From positions 372,001 to 436,000 of the forward strand of contig CAWBXX010000003.1 of NCBI GenBank assembly GCA_963792885.1: a stretch of DNA of 64,000 nucleotides. Direction: 5' to 3'. The stretch is from DASWJZ01 sp963792885. GTDB lineage: Bacteria; Pseudomonadota; Alphaproteobacteria; Rhizobiales; Afifellaceae. Shown here in pieces: positions 9,043 to 18,065 of the stretch. The notes under the pieces were generated by a model. That model was not told where the DNA came from. It was given only the letters and a program-made list of their open reading frames with translations, and ran no database searches. Numbering within the stretch: position 1 is the stretch's first letter; every line of letters begins with the position of its first letter. A program made the position numbers and the translations under genes.

Positions 9043-10296
9043 GCTGGACCTGGGTCGCGCCCGCGCCGCTGCCGGGCCGACCGACGGGACTGCCGACCAG
9101 GGTAATCGCCGACGCAATGCTCTGGCTCGCCGTCTTCCTCGGCGGCTTCGTCATCTTCGAGCCGGCGCCCTACGACCTCTTCCTCGCGCTTCTGATCCCC
9201 GGCTGGCTGCTTCTCGGCCTGCCGGTCGCGCGCGCGACAAGTCCGCTCGTCGTGCTGATGCTCCTCTTCCTTGCCGGCGGCGTCATGGCCGCGACGCAGG
9301 CGAAGGATTTGTCCACGCAGCCGATGTATTACGCGGTGACGGCCTTCCTCGCTTTCAGCTCCTGCTTCTACGCATCGCTGATCGCTGACAACCCGTCGCG
9401 CCTCGATACAGTCGTCAACGCCTGGATCGCGGCGGCACTCTGTACCGCGCTCCTCGGCATCGCCGGCTACGCAGGTCTGACCGGCGAGCTCTTCACCAAG
9501 TTCGGCCGCTCGACCGGCGGGTTTCAGGATCCGAACGTCTTCGGCCCCTTCCTGATCTTCCCGTTTGTCGTCCTCGTCCGCCGCATGCTGACGCAGCCGG
9601 GTGGCGCGGCGATCAGGAGCGCCGTCGTCGCGCTCATAGTCTTCATCGGAATCTTCCTCTCCTTCTCGCGCGCCGCCTGGGGCCTCACCGTCGTCACCAC
9701 ATTGATGATGGGCGCGCTTCTCTTCGTCACGGAGCGCAGCCACAAGGCGCGTGCGCGGATCGTTGCGCTGAGCGCCGTCGGCCTCGTGCTTTTCACCATT
9801 GTCGTCGGCGCGGTTCTCTCCGTCCCCGCCGTGTCGCAGCTCTTCAAGGACCGCGCGCAGATCGAACAGAGCTACGATTCCGGCCATCTCGGGCGCTTCC
9901 AGCGCCATGCGATCGGCTTCAACATGATGCTCGACCATCCGCTCGGCATCGGCGCGATCGAGTTCGGCCGCCATTTCGGCGAGGACGAGCACGACATCTG
10001 GCTGAAGACGCTGACCACCTACGGCTGGCTCGGCTTCGTGTCCTACCTGACGCTGGTCCTTGTGGACGCTCGCCGCCGCCTTCCCGCTCGTATTCCGCAC
10101 GAGCCCGCTGCAGCCGGTGATCCAGATCGCCTACATCGTCTTTCTGGGGCACATCCTGATGGCGACGGTGATCGACATCGACCACTGGCGCCACGTCTAC
10201 CTGCTCTTCGGCATCCTGTGGGGAGCGATCGCCGCAGACAAGGCCGCAACGCAAAAGCGGCTCGAAGCGTGGGTCCGCTCGCATCGATCGCGCTGA
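9039..10296 (+). CDS. O-antigen ligase/polymerase-like membrane protein, frameshifted
   Basis: Multi-spanning membrane protein starting with TTG at 9039, which overlaps the stop of the upstream transferase (TTGA). It has about ten hydrophobic segments and a large loop with KDRAQIEQSYDSGHLGRFQR and HPLGIGAIEFG, typical of the O-antigen ligase/Wzy family; the likely role is polymerising the exported glycan. The original frame ends its hydrophobic pattern at TLVL (about 10058). From 10060 another frame continues WTLAAAFPLVFRTS, two more membrane segments and a stop at 10296. A one-base change near 10056-10062 would restore a single ~419-residue protein. The unshifted frame runs to 10520 as unconserved arginine/proline-rich sequence. 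Confidence 0.85.
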
Positions 10297-10682
10297 CCGG
10301 TGACGCGCCATGGTGCGGCCCGCCTTGCGCTAGCGCCCAGCGCAATTCCCCGAGCCTCCTCCGCAGATGCTGCTCAGCACCGAAACGCAAGAGGCAATTC
10401 AATTCCCCACCGCGACATAAACACCAAGTAACAAAGCTCGCGGCCGGCGCCTCCAAAAGTCATCTCTCAGTGCCAAGCACCGCCGCTACATACCCCTGGT
10501 CTCTCATTCACCTAAAATAAACCCTACTCTTGCTTATTAACATCGCTCTCGTTACCTTAGCTACGGGCGACAACTTACCACGCTTTTTGTTCCGCCTGTT
10601 AGGCCACCTGCCGCCGTAAGCCGCCCCAATCCGAGACGGAAGCTCGGTGCGCCTTCTGGGCGCGTGTTAGGGGTCTCTTGCG
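10297..10682. other. 386-nt intergenic region at a composition change
   Basis: No convincing coding or RNA gene is visible. Base composition drops from G+C-rich to visibly A+T-richer around 10400-10570 (for example AAAATAAACC and TTATTAACATCG). It separates the polymerase gene from the A+T-richer acyltransferase gene and may mark the edge of acquired DNA; no repeats or integrase remnants were seen. Confidence 0.5.
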
Positions 10683-11898
10683 TTGACGACCGTGGTCGAA
10701 AAGCATCACAAGCAGTCCAGCAGGCGCATCATCCGGCTTGAGACGTGCCGCGGATTGGCCGCACTGATAGTGGTCTTCACCCACATCATAGTAGGCTTTG
10801 CTCCCTCTGTGAGCGGAGTATTGGAGGGGACAAAAACCTCTGCGTCACTAGTGGGCACTGTTCCGTTTGTATTTATCAATGGAACGGCTGCAGTAGCCTT
10901 TTTCTTTGTGATGTCCGGTTACGTGCTCACAGCGCGCTTTTTTGAGCATCCAGATCATAATTATATGATGGTCTCGATGTTAAAGAGGCTTCCGCGACTG
11001 GCTCTTCTTACGACCATGGCCACGACCATCTCAGCCATACTCTGGGTCTTACACCTCTATCATTTCAAAGAGGCCTCCGAGATAACGGGATCGACGTGGT
11101 TGCAAGACGGCGCGAACGCCGTTTTTCCTGCAAACTTCCACGCGTCGTTTCCAGCCGCGACGTTGCAGGGCGCCTGGCTGACGTTTGTCTCCGGCGACGA
11201 CTACTACGACACGAGCCTGTGGACGATGAGGTATGAGTTTTACGGGAGTATGCTGGTTTTCACGTTGGCCCCTTTCATCGTATTTATTCTGAGAAAGAGG
11301 ATGGTGTGGCTATTCATTATCCTGTCGATAGTTCTATTCAGATACGCAAGCCCTTTCATGATTCCGTTTTTGTGCGGCATGGGTCTTTCATATTATAGAA
11401 TTACGTTCGCAAGATCATCGAATGGTTACATAAACGCGCTCTTATTGATATTCGGCGTGTACCTCCTTGGATTTTATTATCCGGAGAGACAGGTACTTTG
11501 TATTTTCGGAGTTCCTTCCGCTTGGGCGTGGCGCGCACGATGATATGATCCGGTTGGTCGTGCACACGGTTGGATCGATGTGCGTTATCTTGGCGGTGAT
11601 GGAAAGCAAGGTTGCCGAGACGCTCCTGGATAACGCGGTTGGCGGATGGTTGGGTCGTTTGTCGTTTCCGGTCTATCTTGTGCATGTCCCGATTATCCTC
11701 TCGGTATCAAGCGCTGTTTACCTCGGCCTGTTCCCCAGCGGTGCAGCAATATGGGGTGCGGCGGTGTGCACTTTGGTTCTGACTTTCATGATCTCGTGGC
11801 CGCTTGCCTGGATCGATGGGATATGGGTCAGATTCCTGAATGACAGGATCGGGAGGTTGGTTAGCGGCCCTGGCAGATTTGCCGAACTGACGGCTTAA
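10683..11898 (+). CDS. acyltransferase family 3 (OafA/ExoZ-like) membrane protein, frameshifted
   Basis: The first 260 or so residues begin (TTG start) with IIRLETCRGLAALIVVFTHI, then VAFFFVMSGYVLTARFF and several membrane segments; the arginine-histidine start and FFVMSGYVL are characteristic of acyltransferase family 3, which O-acetylates or succinylates extracellular polysaccharides. After about 11480-11495 the conserved sequence continues in another frame (YFVFSEFLPLGRGAHDDMIR ... LGRLSFPVYLVHVPIIL) to the stop at 11898. The gene is visibly less G+C-rich than its neighbours, with codons such as ATA, TTA and AGA, suggesting acquisition by transfer; the shift could therefore be true decay or an assembly indel. 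Confidence 0.8.
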
Positions 11899-11996
11899 GA
11901 GGCGCTCCGGCATATAGCGACGCAGAAGCGCTCACGAACTGGCTTCGGCGCGAGCAACCGCTGGGAATGAAAAACAAGAAGTGGCTTTGTGAGGAG

Positions 11997-12073
11997 TGGT
12001 CGGAGCGAGAGGATTCGAACCTCCGACCCCCTGAACCCCATTCAGGTGCGCTACCAGGCTGCGCCACGCTCCG
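11997..12073 (-). tRNA. tRNA-Pro (anticodon GGG)
   Basis: Folds as a full cloverleaf with encoded CCA. Acceptor arms CGGAGCG/CGCTCCG pair, discriminator A precedes CCA, the D arm is GCGC/GCGC, the anticodon stem is CCTGA/TCAGG with loop ATGGGGT giving anticodon GGG, and the T arm is GGAGG-TTCGAAT-CCTCT. The first two T-stem/T-loop features and the CGG start match bacterial proline tRNAs. It reads CCC and CCU. Its 3' end faces the frameshifted, A+T-richer acyltransferase gene. Confidence 0.96.
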
Positions 12074-12082
12074 ACGGTGCGG

Positions 12083-12111
12083 ACTATAGTGAGGGGGCTC
12101 TGCCGGTTCAA
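12083..12111 (-). promoter_or_regulatory. sigma70-type promoter of tRNA-Pro
   Basis: On the minus strand TTGAAC (12111-12106), a 17-nt spacer and TATAGT (12088-12083) lie just upstream of the tRNA 5' end at 12073, a near-consensus housekeeping promoter at the right distance. Confidence 0.75.
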
Positions 12112-12163
12112 TGTCTCCAGGAGCCCGTCGGCAGACGCAGAGATCGTACCGTTTTGACGCCGC

Positions 12164-13519
12164 TCAGCCCCTTCGCCGCGGGATAGTCACCACGGCGCGG
12201 AGGCCCGGCGCTGCATCTTCCAGGTTGAGCGAGCCGCCATAGGCCTCCGTCGTCTCGGCGACGATTGCGAGGCCGAGGCCGGTCCCGTCGGAGCGCAAAT
12301 CCAGCCGCGTGCCGCGCTGAAGCACCCGCGCGCGCTGCGCTTCAGGGATTCCCGGCCCGTCGTCGACGACCGCGATCTCGACCGCCTCGCCGGTGTCTCT
12401 GGCGACGATCGCAACGCGTTTAGCCGCAAAGCGGCACGCATTCTCGGCCAGGTCCCCAAGTATCTCGATAAGGTCGGCCTCGTCGACAGCCACCGTCATG
12501 CCGCCCGGAACGTCGACAGCAAAGACAAGCTCGCCGCCGCGCGGCGTCCTCTCGACGACGCCGACCACGCGCACCGCCGCCTCGCGCACGTTCGTTTCGG
12601 CCGCGTCAGTCATCGCGGCGGCGCCGATCCTGACGCGCGCCAGCTCGCGCTCGACATGGCTCTCCAGCGTGGTGGCCACCTGGTCGATCTCGTCGGCGAT
12701 CTGGGTCTCGCCCTTCTCACGCAGCGCCCGCACGTCGGCTGCGAGCACCTGCAGCGGCGTCTTCATCCCGTGGGCGAGATCCGCCGCGTGCGAGCGTGCC
12801 TTGGCGATTGCCGCCTCGCGTGCGGCAAGCAGGCTGTTGATCTCCGCGACGACCGGCCCGACCTCGGTCGGCACCTCCGTCGAAAGTCGCGTCGCAGCGC
12901 CGGAGATGATGTCGGCGACGCCGCTCCTGAGCCGCGCCAGCGGAGCGAGACCGACCGTGATCTGAAGCCAGAGAGCGGCAATCAGCAGCACCGCCAGCAC
13001 GATGAGCGAGGGAATGGCGTCCGCGGCGAAGGCTTCCGTCGCATCCGTGATGTCACGATGGTCGATCGCGACGATGACGCGGAACGCCGTTTCGCCATTG
13101 GGGCCGGCCATCCTGACGTCCCGCACGATCGCGCGGAGCAGCGACTTTTCCGGCCCGGCGACTTCCTGAAGCGTGGCGGTGCCGTCCGGCCCGTTGCCCG
13201 CGACGGCAATGGTCGAATCCCAAAGCGAGCGCGAGCGCAGAAGGACTTTTCCGTCGGAAGAGTTGATCTGCCAATACAGCCCCGAGAGCGGTTGATCGAA
13301 CCGTGGCTCCATTGGGGGCCGGCCGATCGTCACCTTGCCGTCGGTGAGCGCGATCCCTGCAATGAGCTGTTGCTCGTGGACCTTAAGCTCGGCATCGATG
13401 CGGCGCTCGACATGACGCTCGAACAGATAGCTCAAGCCGAATTCGGCCGCGAATAGCGCGGCCGCCACTCCCACCACGGCCGCGACAAGCAGGCGAAACC
13501 GGATCGAGCCCGGTCTCAC
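12164..13519 (-). CDS. membrane sensor histidine kinase
   Basis: About 451 residues from a GTG that overlaps the regulator's stop (GTGA); an ATG 39 nt upstream inside the regulator gene is also possible. Two membrane segments (about 10-30 and 170-188) flank a periplasmic domain, then a HAMP-like linker. The phosphoacceptor motif is DLAHGMKTPLQ (His about 250), the N box is ENACRFAAKR, and DDGPGIP and GTGLGLAIV form the G boxes, so the kinase looks intact. It resembles the PhoQ-type kinases paired with OmpR-family regulators. The neighbouring PepSY gene suggests that an exported partner modulates sensing; the signal is unknown. Confidence 0.93.
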   Translation of the reverse strand: MRPGSIRFRLLVAAVVGVAAALFAAEFGLSYLFERHVERRIDAELKVHEQQLIAGIALTDGKVTIGRPPMEPRFDQPLSGLYWQINSSDGKVLLRSRSLWDSTIAVAGNGPDGTATLQEVAGPEKSLLRAIVRDVRMAGPNGETAFRVIVAIDHRDITDATEAFAADAIPSLIVLAVLLIAALWLQITVGLAPLARLRSGVADIISGAATRLSTEVPTEVGPVVAEINSLLAAREAAIAKARSHAADLAHGMKTPLQVLAADVRALREKGETQIADEIDQVATTLESHVERELARVRIGAAAMTDAAETNVREAAVRVVGVVERTPRGGELVFAVDVPGGMTVAVDEADLIEILGDLAENACRFAAKRVAIVARDTGEAVEIAVVDDGPGIPEAQRARVLQRGTRLDLRSDGTGLGLAIVAETTEAYGGSLNLEDAAPGLRAVVTIPRRRG

Positions 13520-14181
13520 GGGGCGTCGCCGGGGACGGAATAGCCGAAGCCGCGGCAAGTCTCGATGAGGTTGGTGTCGAGCTTGCGGCGAAGGCGCGCA
13601 ACGATGACCTCGATGGCATTGCTATCGCGGTCGTGGTCGAGGTCGTAGAGATGATCGGCGAGCTCGGTCGAGGGGACGACGCGGCCCGCGTGATGCATCA
13701 GGTAGGAGAGCAGCCGGTATTCGAGCGGCGAGAGCTGCACCGGAACGCCGCGCACCGTGATCTGCATCTTGCGCGTATCGAGCGAGACTTCGCCCGAGGT
13801 CAGCACCGGCGAGACTTGACCGGCGGTGCGCCGCAGTACGGCCCTGAGCCGCGCCAGAAGCTCCTCCATCTCGAACGGCTTCGGCAGATAGTCGTCGGCG
13901 CCCGCGTCGATGCCCTCGACGCGCTCGGTCCAGGCGCCGCGGGCGGTAAGCACCACCACCGGAAAACGGCGGTCGTTGGCGCGCCAGCGCTTCAGCACGG
14001 CGAGCCCTTCGAGCTTTGGCAGCCCGAGGTCGAGGACCGCGGCGTCGTACTCCTCCGTGTCACCTTGGAACCAGGCCGCCTCCCCGTCGGCGACGCGGTC
14101 GACGACATAGCCCGATCGTTCAAGCGCCGCCTTGATATCGGCGGCAACGCGCGGCTCGTCCTCCGCGAGGAGAATTCTCAA
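13516..14181 (-). CDS. OmpR/PhoP-family response regulator
   Basis: 221 residues: receiver domain with acidic pocket E7-D8, phosphoacceptor D51 in VLDLGLP, T79 and K101 in LPKPFEMEELL, then a winged-helix DNA-binding domain with LSPLEYRLLSYLMHHAGRVV and a C-terminal VARLRRKL region. It starts with TTG that overlaps the stop of the PepSY gene, and its stop overlaps the kinase start, so PepSY, regulator and kinase form one tightly coupled operon. Targets cannot be read from the sequence. Confidence 0.94.
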   Translation of the reverse strand: MRILLAEDEPRVAADIKAALERSGYVVDRVADGEAAWFQGDTEEYDAAVLDLGLPKLEGLAVLKRWRANDRRFPVVVLTARGAWTERVEGIDAGADDYLPKPFEMEELLARLRAVLRRTAGQVSPVLTSGEVSLDTRKMQITVRGVPVQLSPLEYRLLSYLMHHAGRVVPSTELADHLYDLDHDRDSNAIEVIVARLRRKLDTNLIETCRGFGYSVPGDAP

Positions 14182-14528
14182 TCGGCGCCCTCTTCGTGAA
14201 TGACGTCCATGCTCTTTGCGTCGACGCTGACCTCCTCCAGCTTTCCGTCTTGGGTCAAAACCTTGAACCGGTAAACCCAGCGCTCATGCGCCTGGACAAG
14301 CGAGATGCCCACGACGTCGCCGGGATATTCGCCCGACAGCCGCGCGATGATCTCGCGCAGCGGGTTGATCTCGCCATGCTCCAGAAGGTCGCGGGCGCGA
14401 TCGTGGTCGGAGTCGTTGTCGTAATCCCCGCCGCCGGCATGTGCGCCGTCGTCGGCGCGCGACGCCGTCGGCGCCGCGATAGCGAGCGCCGCCGCGATAA
14501 GCGCCATGATAGGCAGGCGGTGAAACAT
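14178..14528 (-). CDS. PepSY domain-containing exported protein
   Basis: About 116 residues from MFHRLPIMAL (15 further residues are possible upstream). A signal peptide ends near ASRADD. After it comes a histidine/aspartate-rich stretch (HAGGGDYDNDSDHDRARD), then a PepSY-like domain (EINPLREIIARLSGEYPGDV, VYRFKVLTQDGKLEEVSVDA). PepSY proteins are periplasmic inhibitors or sensors; the acidic/His stretch could bind a metal cation. First gene of the operon with the response regulator and kinase, so it probably modulates or reports that system. Confidence 0.82.
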   Translation of the reverse strand: MFHRLPIMALIAAALAIAAPTASRADDGAHAGGGDYDNDSDHDRARDLLEHGEINPLREIIARLSGEYPGDVVGISLVQAHERWVYRFKVLTQDGKLEEVSVDAKSMDVIHEEGAD

Positions 14529-14669
14529 GGCGGATGGGCCCATCGCGCCGGTTTGCCACGTAAAGGCTTGCAAATCACTGACAAAGCCGGTCAGCGCCGC
14601 GAAAGCGCGGACGGCCTACGCGGCTTGTTGCGGCAAAGGACATCGCCGCAGCGATGAAAGGGCAATCAG

Positions 14670-14921
14670 ATGATCCGCAACGTTTTGATCGCCGGCGCGC
14701 TCCTCCTCCCGCTCGCGAGCGTCACTGCACCGGCATACGCCGAGGAGGACCATGGCTGTTCCGTCGCCTCGCAGGCAACGGGAGACGATGCCAAGGCCAC
14801 CACGGCCTGCTCCGAAACCCGTGCTAGCGCCGAGGAGACGCGGGTGCAGGAGGCAATGCGCTCGCTAAAAGACGGCATTGGCGGCCACGAAGAGCGCGGC
14901 CACGAACAGGGCGACGAGTGA
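14670..14921 (+). CDS. small exported protein of unknown function
   Basis: 83 residues with a signal peptide (MIRNVLIAGALLLPLASVTA, cleavage near AYA-EE) and a mature part of about 59 residues, rich in acidic residues, with two cysteines (C30, C47) and a Glu/His-rich end (GGHEERGHEQGDE). AAGGGCAATCAG precedes the ATG. It is divergent from the PepSY/regulator/kinase operon, so it is a candidate member of that regulon. I do not recognise the family. Confidence 0.6.
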   Translation: MIRNVLIAGALLLPLASVTAPAYAEEDHGCSVASQATGDDAKATTACSETRASAEETRVQEAMRSLKDGIGGHEERGHEQGDE

Positions 14922-14948
14922 CGATCGCCGATCGGGTTACGACGAAGT

Positions 14949-14969
14949 CCGGCCGCACCAAGCGGCCGG
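14949..14969. terminator. hairpin between convergent genes
   Basis: CCGGCCGC-ACCAA-GCGGCCGG forms a perfect 8-bp stem between the ends of the small exported protein gene and the merR-type gene. No U-tract follows on either strand, so it is at best a partial transcription stop. Confidence 0.4.
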
Positions 14970-15044
14970 GCCCGCAATGATCAAGGGCAAAGGCGCCGCA
15001 AGGTCGGGACTGAAGTCAGCCTCCGCCGAAACGGCGACGCCGTC

Positions 15045-15539
15045 TTACCGGGCCTGTTCGAGGAGCCGCTGCGCTTCGAGCAGGTCGGTCAGCGCCGCCT
15101 CCACGTACCTGCGCCTGTCGGGAGCCAGCTTGAATAAAGGCTCGGGCGGAGCACCGGGCGACGGCTCAGACGGCTCTTCGGCCGCCTCTGCGTCGTCCTG
15201 CTCCAGCTCGTCCTCGACCTTGATGTCCTCGTCCTCTTCCGGCTCCGCCGCCGTCACGGTCTCGACAGAGCCCGTCTGCCCGACCTCCACGACGAAGGCG
15301 ACACCCTTCTCCTTCAGGAGGCGCTGCACGCCGCGGATCGTGAAACCCTCGCCGTAGAGGAGCAGGCGGATACCGCGTAGGAGATCGACGTCCTCGGGCC
15401 GGTAGTAGCGCCGCCCGCCGCCGCGCTTCATCGGCTTGATCTGCGGAAAGCGCGTCTCCCAGAAGCGCAGCACATGCTGCGGCAGCTCGAGCTCCGCTGC
15501 AACTTCGCTGATCGTGCGGAAAGCGTCGGGCGCTTTCAT
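15045..15539 (-). CDS. MerR family transcriptional regulator
   Basis: 164 residues. The N-terminal MerR helix-turn-helix is clear: FRTISEVAAELELPQHVLRF, ETRFPQIKPMKRGGGRRYY and RPEDVDLLRGIRLLLYGEGF. A short helix with RGVQRLLKEKG follows, then an acidic low-complexity part (about 95-130) and a final ALTDLLEAQRLLEQ helix. No cysteine-based metal site is seen, so the ligand is unknown. It follows ihfA closely, as in many alphaproteobacteria, and probably shares its transcript. Confidence 0.9.
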   Translation of the reverse strand: MKAPDAFRTISEVAAELELPQHVLRFWETRFPQIKPMKRGGGRRYYRPEDVDLLRGIRLLLYGEGFTIRGVQRLLKEKGVAFVVEVGQTGSVETVTAAEPEEDEDIKVEDELEQDDAEAAEEPSEPSPGAPPEPLFKLAPDRRRYVEAALTDLLEAQRLLEQAR

Positions 15540-15556
15540 CGGTGCCGCCTTCGCCG

Positions 15557-15889
15557 CTATTCCGCAGCCTCTTCCGTCTGCGTCTTCGCGCAGAGCCCGT
15601 CGTTGATACGGTTCTTCATGATGTTGCTCGGCTTGAACACGGTCACCCGTCGCGGCGGAATAGGCACCTCGCGTCCGGTCTTCGGATTGCGGCCGACACG
15701 CAATCCCTTGTCGCGGATCATGAACGATCCGAATGACGAGAGCTTCACAGTCTCGCCGGAGACGATAGCGTCGGTTATTTCCTTCAGCACCATCTCCACC
15801 ATGCTTGCCGACTCAGTTCTCGACAACCCGAGCCGTCGAAAAACCGCCTCGGCCAAATCAGCCCGCGTTACCGTCTTACCCCCCATCAC
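15557..15889 (-). CDS. ihfA: integration host factor subunit alpha
   Basis: 110 residues. DNA-bending protein that works as a heterodimer with IhfB in recombination, replication and transcription. VTRADLAEAVFRRLGLSRTE matches the N-terminal helices, LSSFGSFMIRDKG the beta core, and GRNPKTGREVPIPPRRVTVF the DNA-minor-groove arm with the intercalating proline. The position after plsX-fabH and before a merR-type gene is the usual alphaproteobacterial arrangement and supports the alpha subunit call. Confidence 0.95.
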   Translation of the reverse strand: MMGGKTVTRADLAEAVFRRLGLSRTESASMVEMVLKEITDAIVSGETVKLSSFGSFMIRDKGLRVGRNPKTGREVPIPPRRVTVFKPSNIMKNRINDGLCAKTQTEEAAE

Positions 15890-15972
15890 CGCCGCACCGT
15901 GCTTTTCTAGGAATAGTGTAGATTTAGTAACTTAGCCTATGCGGCTCGACTTTCGCGGTCAACATCGACAAA

Positions 15973-16944
15973 TCACCATCGGACGAGTACAGAGCCCCAG
16001 GTGAATCCGCCGCCCATGGCCTCCAGCATCACCAGATTGCCGGGCTTTATGCGGCCGTCGACGACGGCGACGTGAAGCGCGAGCGGAATGGAGGCCGCAG
16101 AAGTATTGCCGTGCTTGGCAACCGTCGAGACAACCTTCCCCGCGGCAATGCCAAGCTTCTTGGCGCTCGCGTCGATGATGCGCTGGTTGGCCTGATGCGG
16201 CACGAACCAGTCGATGTCGTCGGCAGTCGTCCCGGTCGCCGTGAAAGCCGCGTTGATGACGTCGGAAATCATGCCGACGGCATGCTTGAAGACTTCGCGC
16301 CCTTCCATGCGGACATGCCCGACGGTTCCCGTCGCGGAAGGGCCGCCGTCGACGTAGAGCTTCTCCTTGTGCCTGCCGTCGGAGCGTAGGTGCGAGGTGA
16401 GAATGCCGCGGTCGGATAAGTCCCCGGAGCCCTCCTCCGCCTCAAGCACGACCGCACCCGCGCCGTCGCCGAAAAGCACGCAGGTCGTGCGGTCGGACCA
16501 GTCGAGGATGCGCGAAAAGGTCTCCGCACCGATCACCAGCGCACGCTTCCCGTGCCCTGCCTTGAGCATCGCATCGGCGGTAGAGAGACCGTAGACGAAG
16601 CCCGTGCAGACCGCTTGGAGGTCGAACGCCGCACCCTCGTGAATTCCGAGATTTTTCTGCACCGCGACAGCGCTGGCCGGGAATGTGTTGTCGGGTGTCG
16701 AGGTGGCGAGCACGATGAGGTCGATATCGGAGGCGTCAACCTCAGCATCCTCCAGGGCCTGGCGCGCCGCCGCCGTCGCGAGGTCCGAGGTCAGCTCCCC
16801 TTCCGCCGCTACGTGCCGCTCGCGGATCCCGGTCCGCTGCACGATCCATTCGTCGGACGTGTCGACCATCGCTTCGAGGTCGGCGTTGGTGAGGATTTTG
16901 GCGGGAAGATAGCTTCCGATACCACGCACCACCGATCGGATCAT
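15973..16944 (-). CDS. fabH: beta-ketoacyl-ACP synthase III
   Basis: 323 residues; starts fatty acid chains by condensing acetyl-CoA with malonyl-ACP. The catalytic triad is visible: C113 in LQAVCTGFVYGL, H250 in WFVPHQANQRI and N280 in KHGNTSAASI. The start MIRSVVRGIGSYLP is the normal N-terminus and its ATG overlaps the plsX stop (ATGA). The open frame continues upstream inside plsX but without FabH sequence, so that longer start is discounted. Confidence 0.97.
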   Translation of the reverse strand: MIRSVVRGIGSYLPAKILTNADLEAMVDTSDEWIVQRTGIRERHVAAEGELTSDLATAAARQALEDAEVDASDIDLIVLATSTPDNTFPASAVAVQKNLGIHEGAAFDLQAVCTGFVYGLSTADAMLKAGHGKRALVIGAETFSRILDWSDRTTCVLFGDGAGAVVLEAEEGSGDLSDRGILTSHLRSDGRHKEKLYVDGGPSATGTVGHVRMEGREVFKHAVGMISDVINAAFTATGTTADDIDWFVPHQANQRIIDASAKKLGIAAGKVVSTVAKHGNTSAASIPLALHVAVVDGRIKPGNLVMLEAMGGGFTWGSVLVRW

Positions 16945-17999
16945 GCGGATGCCGCCACCATCCGTTGCGGCATGTTCGTCACGGCACCGAGTGCGCGGTC
17001 CTCGGAGATCATCCGGACGAGATCGTTCCGAGCCATCTCGCGGGCAAGATCGATAGCGCTCGCGAAGCCCTCCGCGTCGGTCCCGCCATGCGATTTGATG
17101 ACCACACCGTTGAGGCCGAGAAAGACCCCGCCGTTGACCTTGCGTGGGTCCATCTTCTCCCGAAGAAGCCGAAACGCCGAGCTCGCGAAGAGATAGCCGA
17201 GCCGCGACGCCCACGTGCGGGCCATGGCGGAGCGCAGATACTCGGCCATCTGCCGCGCGGTCCCTTCTGCGGTCTTCAAGGCGATATTGCCTGAGAAACC
17301 CTCTGTCACCGCGACATCGACCGTTCCCTTGCCGAGGTCGTCGCCTTCGACGAAGCCGTGATACTCGAAGCCCGGATGGTCGATGGCACGCAGGATGCGG
17401 CCTGCCTCGCGCACCTCCTCGACGCCCTTGATCTCTTCGACGCCGACATTGAGCAACCCGACCGTCGGCCGGTCGAGACCGAAGACGGAGCGCGCCATGG
17501 CCGCTCCCATCACCGCGAAATCGACCAGCATCGCCGCGTCCGCTCCGATCGTGGCGCCGACGTCGAGCACGATGCTTTCGCCGCGGATCGTCGGCCAGAT
17601 CGCCGCGATCGCCGGGCGCTCGATGCCCGGGAGCGGCTTCAGGCAGAACTTCGCCATGGCCATCAGCGCGCCGGTGTTGCCGGCCGAGACCGCGGCGCCG
17701 GCCTCATGGTCCCGCACCGCCTCGATGGTTCGCCACATGGACGATTTCCACCGGCCCTTCCTGAGCGCCTGGCTGGGCTTGTCGTCCATCTGCACGCTCA
17801 CGCTGCAGTGGCGGAGCTCCGACTTCTCCTTGACGCGGGCGTTCGCCTCCAGGACCGGCCGCACCACCGCTTCGTCGCCGTAGAGCAGAAAACGCAGATC
17901 CGGCCGCCTGTCGATGGCAATCGCCGCGCCCCCAATCACGGCCTCCGGGGCCGAGTCGCCGCCCATCGCGTCGAGAGAAATCGTTATCGTCTGGGACAT
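16941..17999 (-). CDS. plsX: phosphate acyltransferase PlsX
   Basis: 352 residues; makes acyl-phosphate from acyl-ACP for the PlsY step of phospholipid synthesis, and plsY is present at 45.5 kb. ISLDAMGGDSAPEAVIGGA at the start, SAGNTGALMAMAKF in the middle and FSGNIALKTAEGTA towards the end are family motifs. It lies between yceD (67 nt upstream) and fabH (overlapping). No rpmF gene is present between yceD and plsX, unlike in gammaproteobacteria. Confidence 0.97.
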   Translation of the reverse strand: MSQTITISLDAMGGDSAPEAVIGGAAIAIDRRPDLRFLLYGDEAVVRPVLEANARVKEKSELRHCSVSVQMDDKPSQALRKGRWKSSMWRTIEAVRDHEAGAAVSAGNTGALMAMAKFCLKPLPGIERPAIAAIWPTIRGESIVLDVGATIGADAAMLVDFAVMGAAMARSVFGLDRPTVGLLNVGVEEIKGVEEVREAGRILRAIDHPGFEYHGFVEGDDLGKGTVDVAVTEGFSGNIALKTAEGTARQMAEYLRSAMARTWASRLGYLFASSAFRLLREKMDPRKVNGGVFLGLNGVVIKSHGGTDAEGFASAIDLAREMARNDLVRMISEDRALGAVTNMPQRMVAASA

Positions 18000-18065
18000 T
18001 AGCGATCGCTGTTCGCGGGAGGCCGGAACATAACCTGTGCGCCTCGCATGGCAAGCATGAACGGC

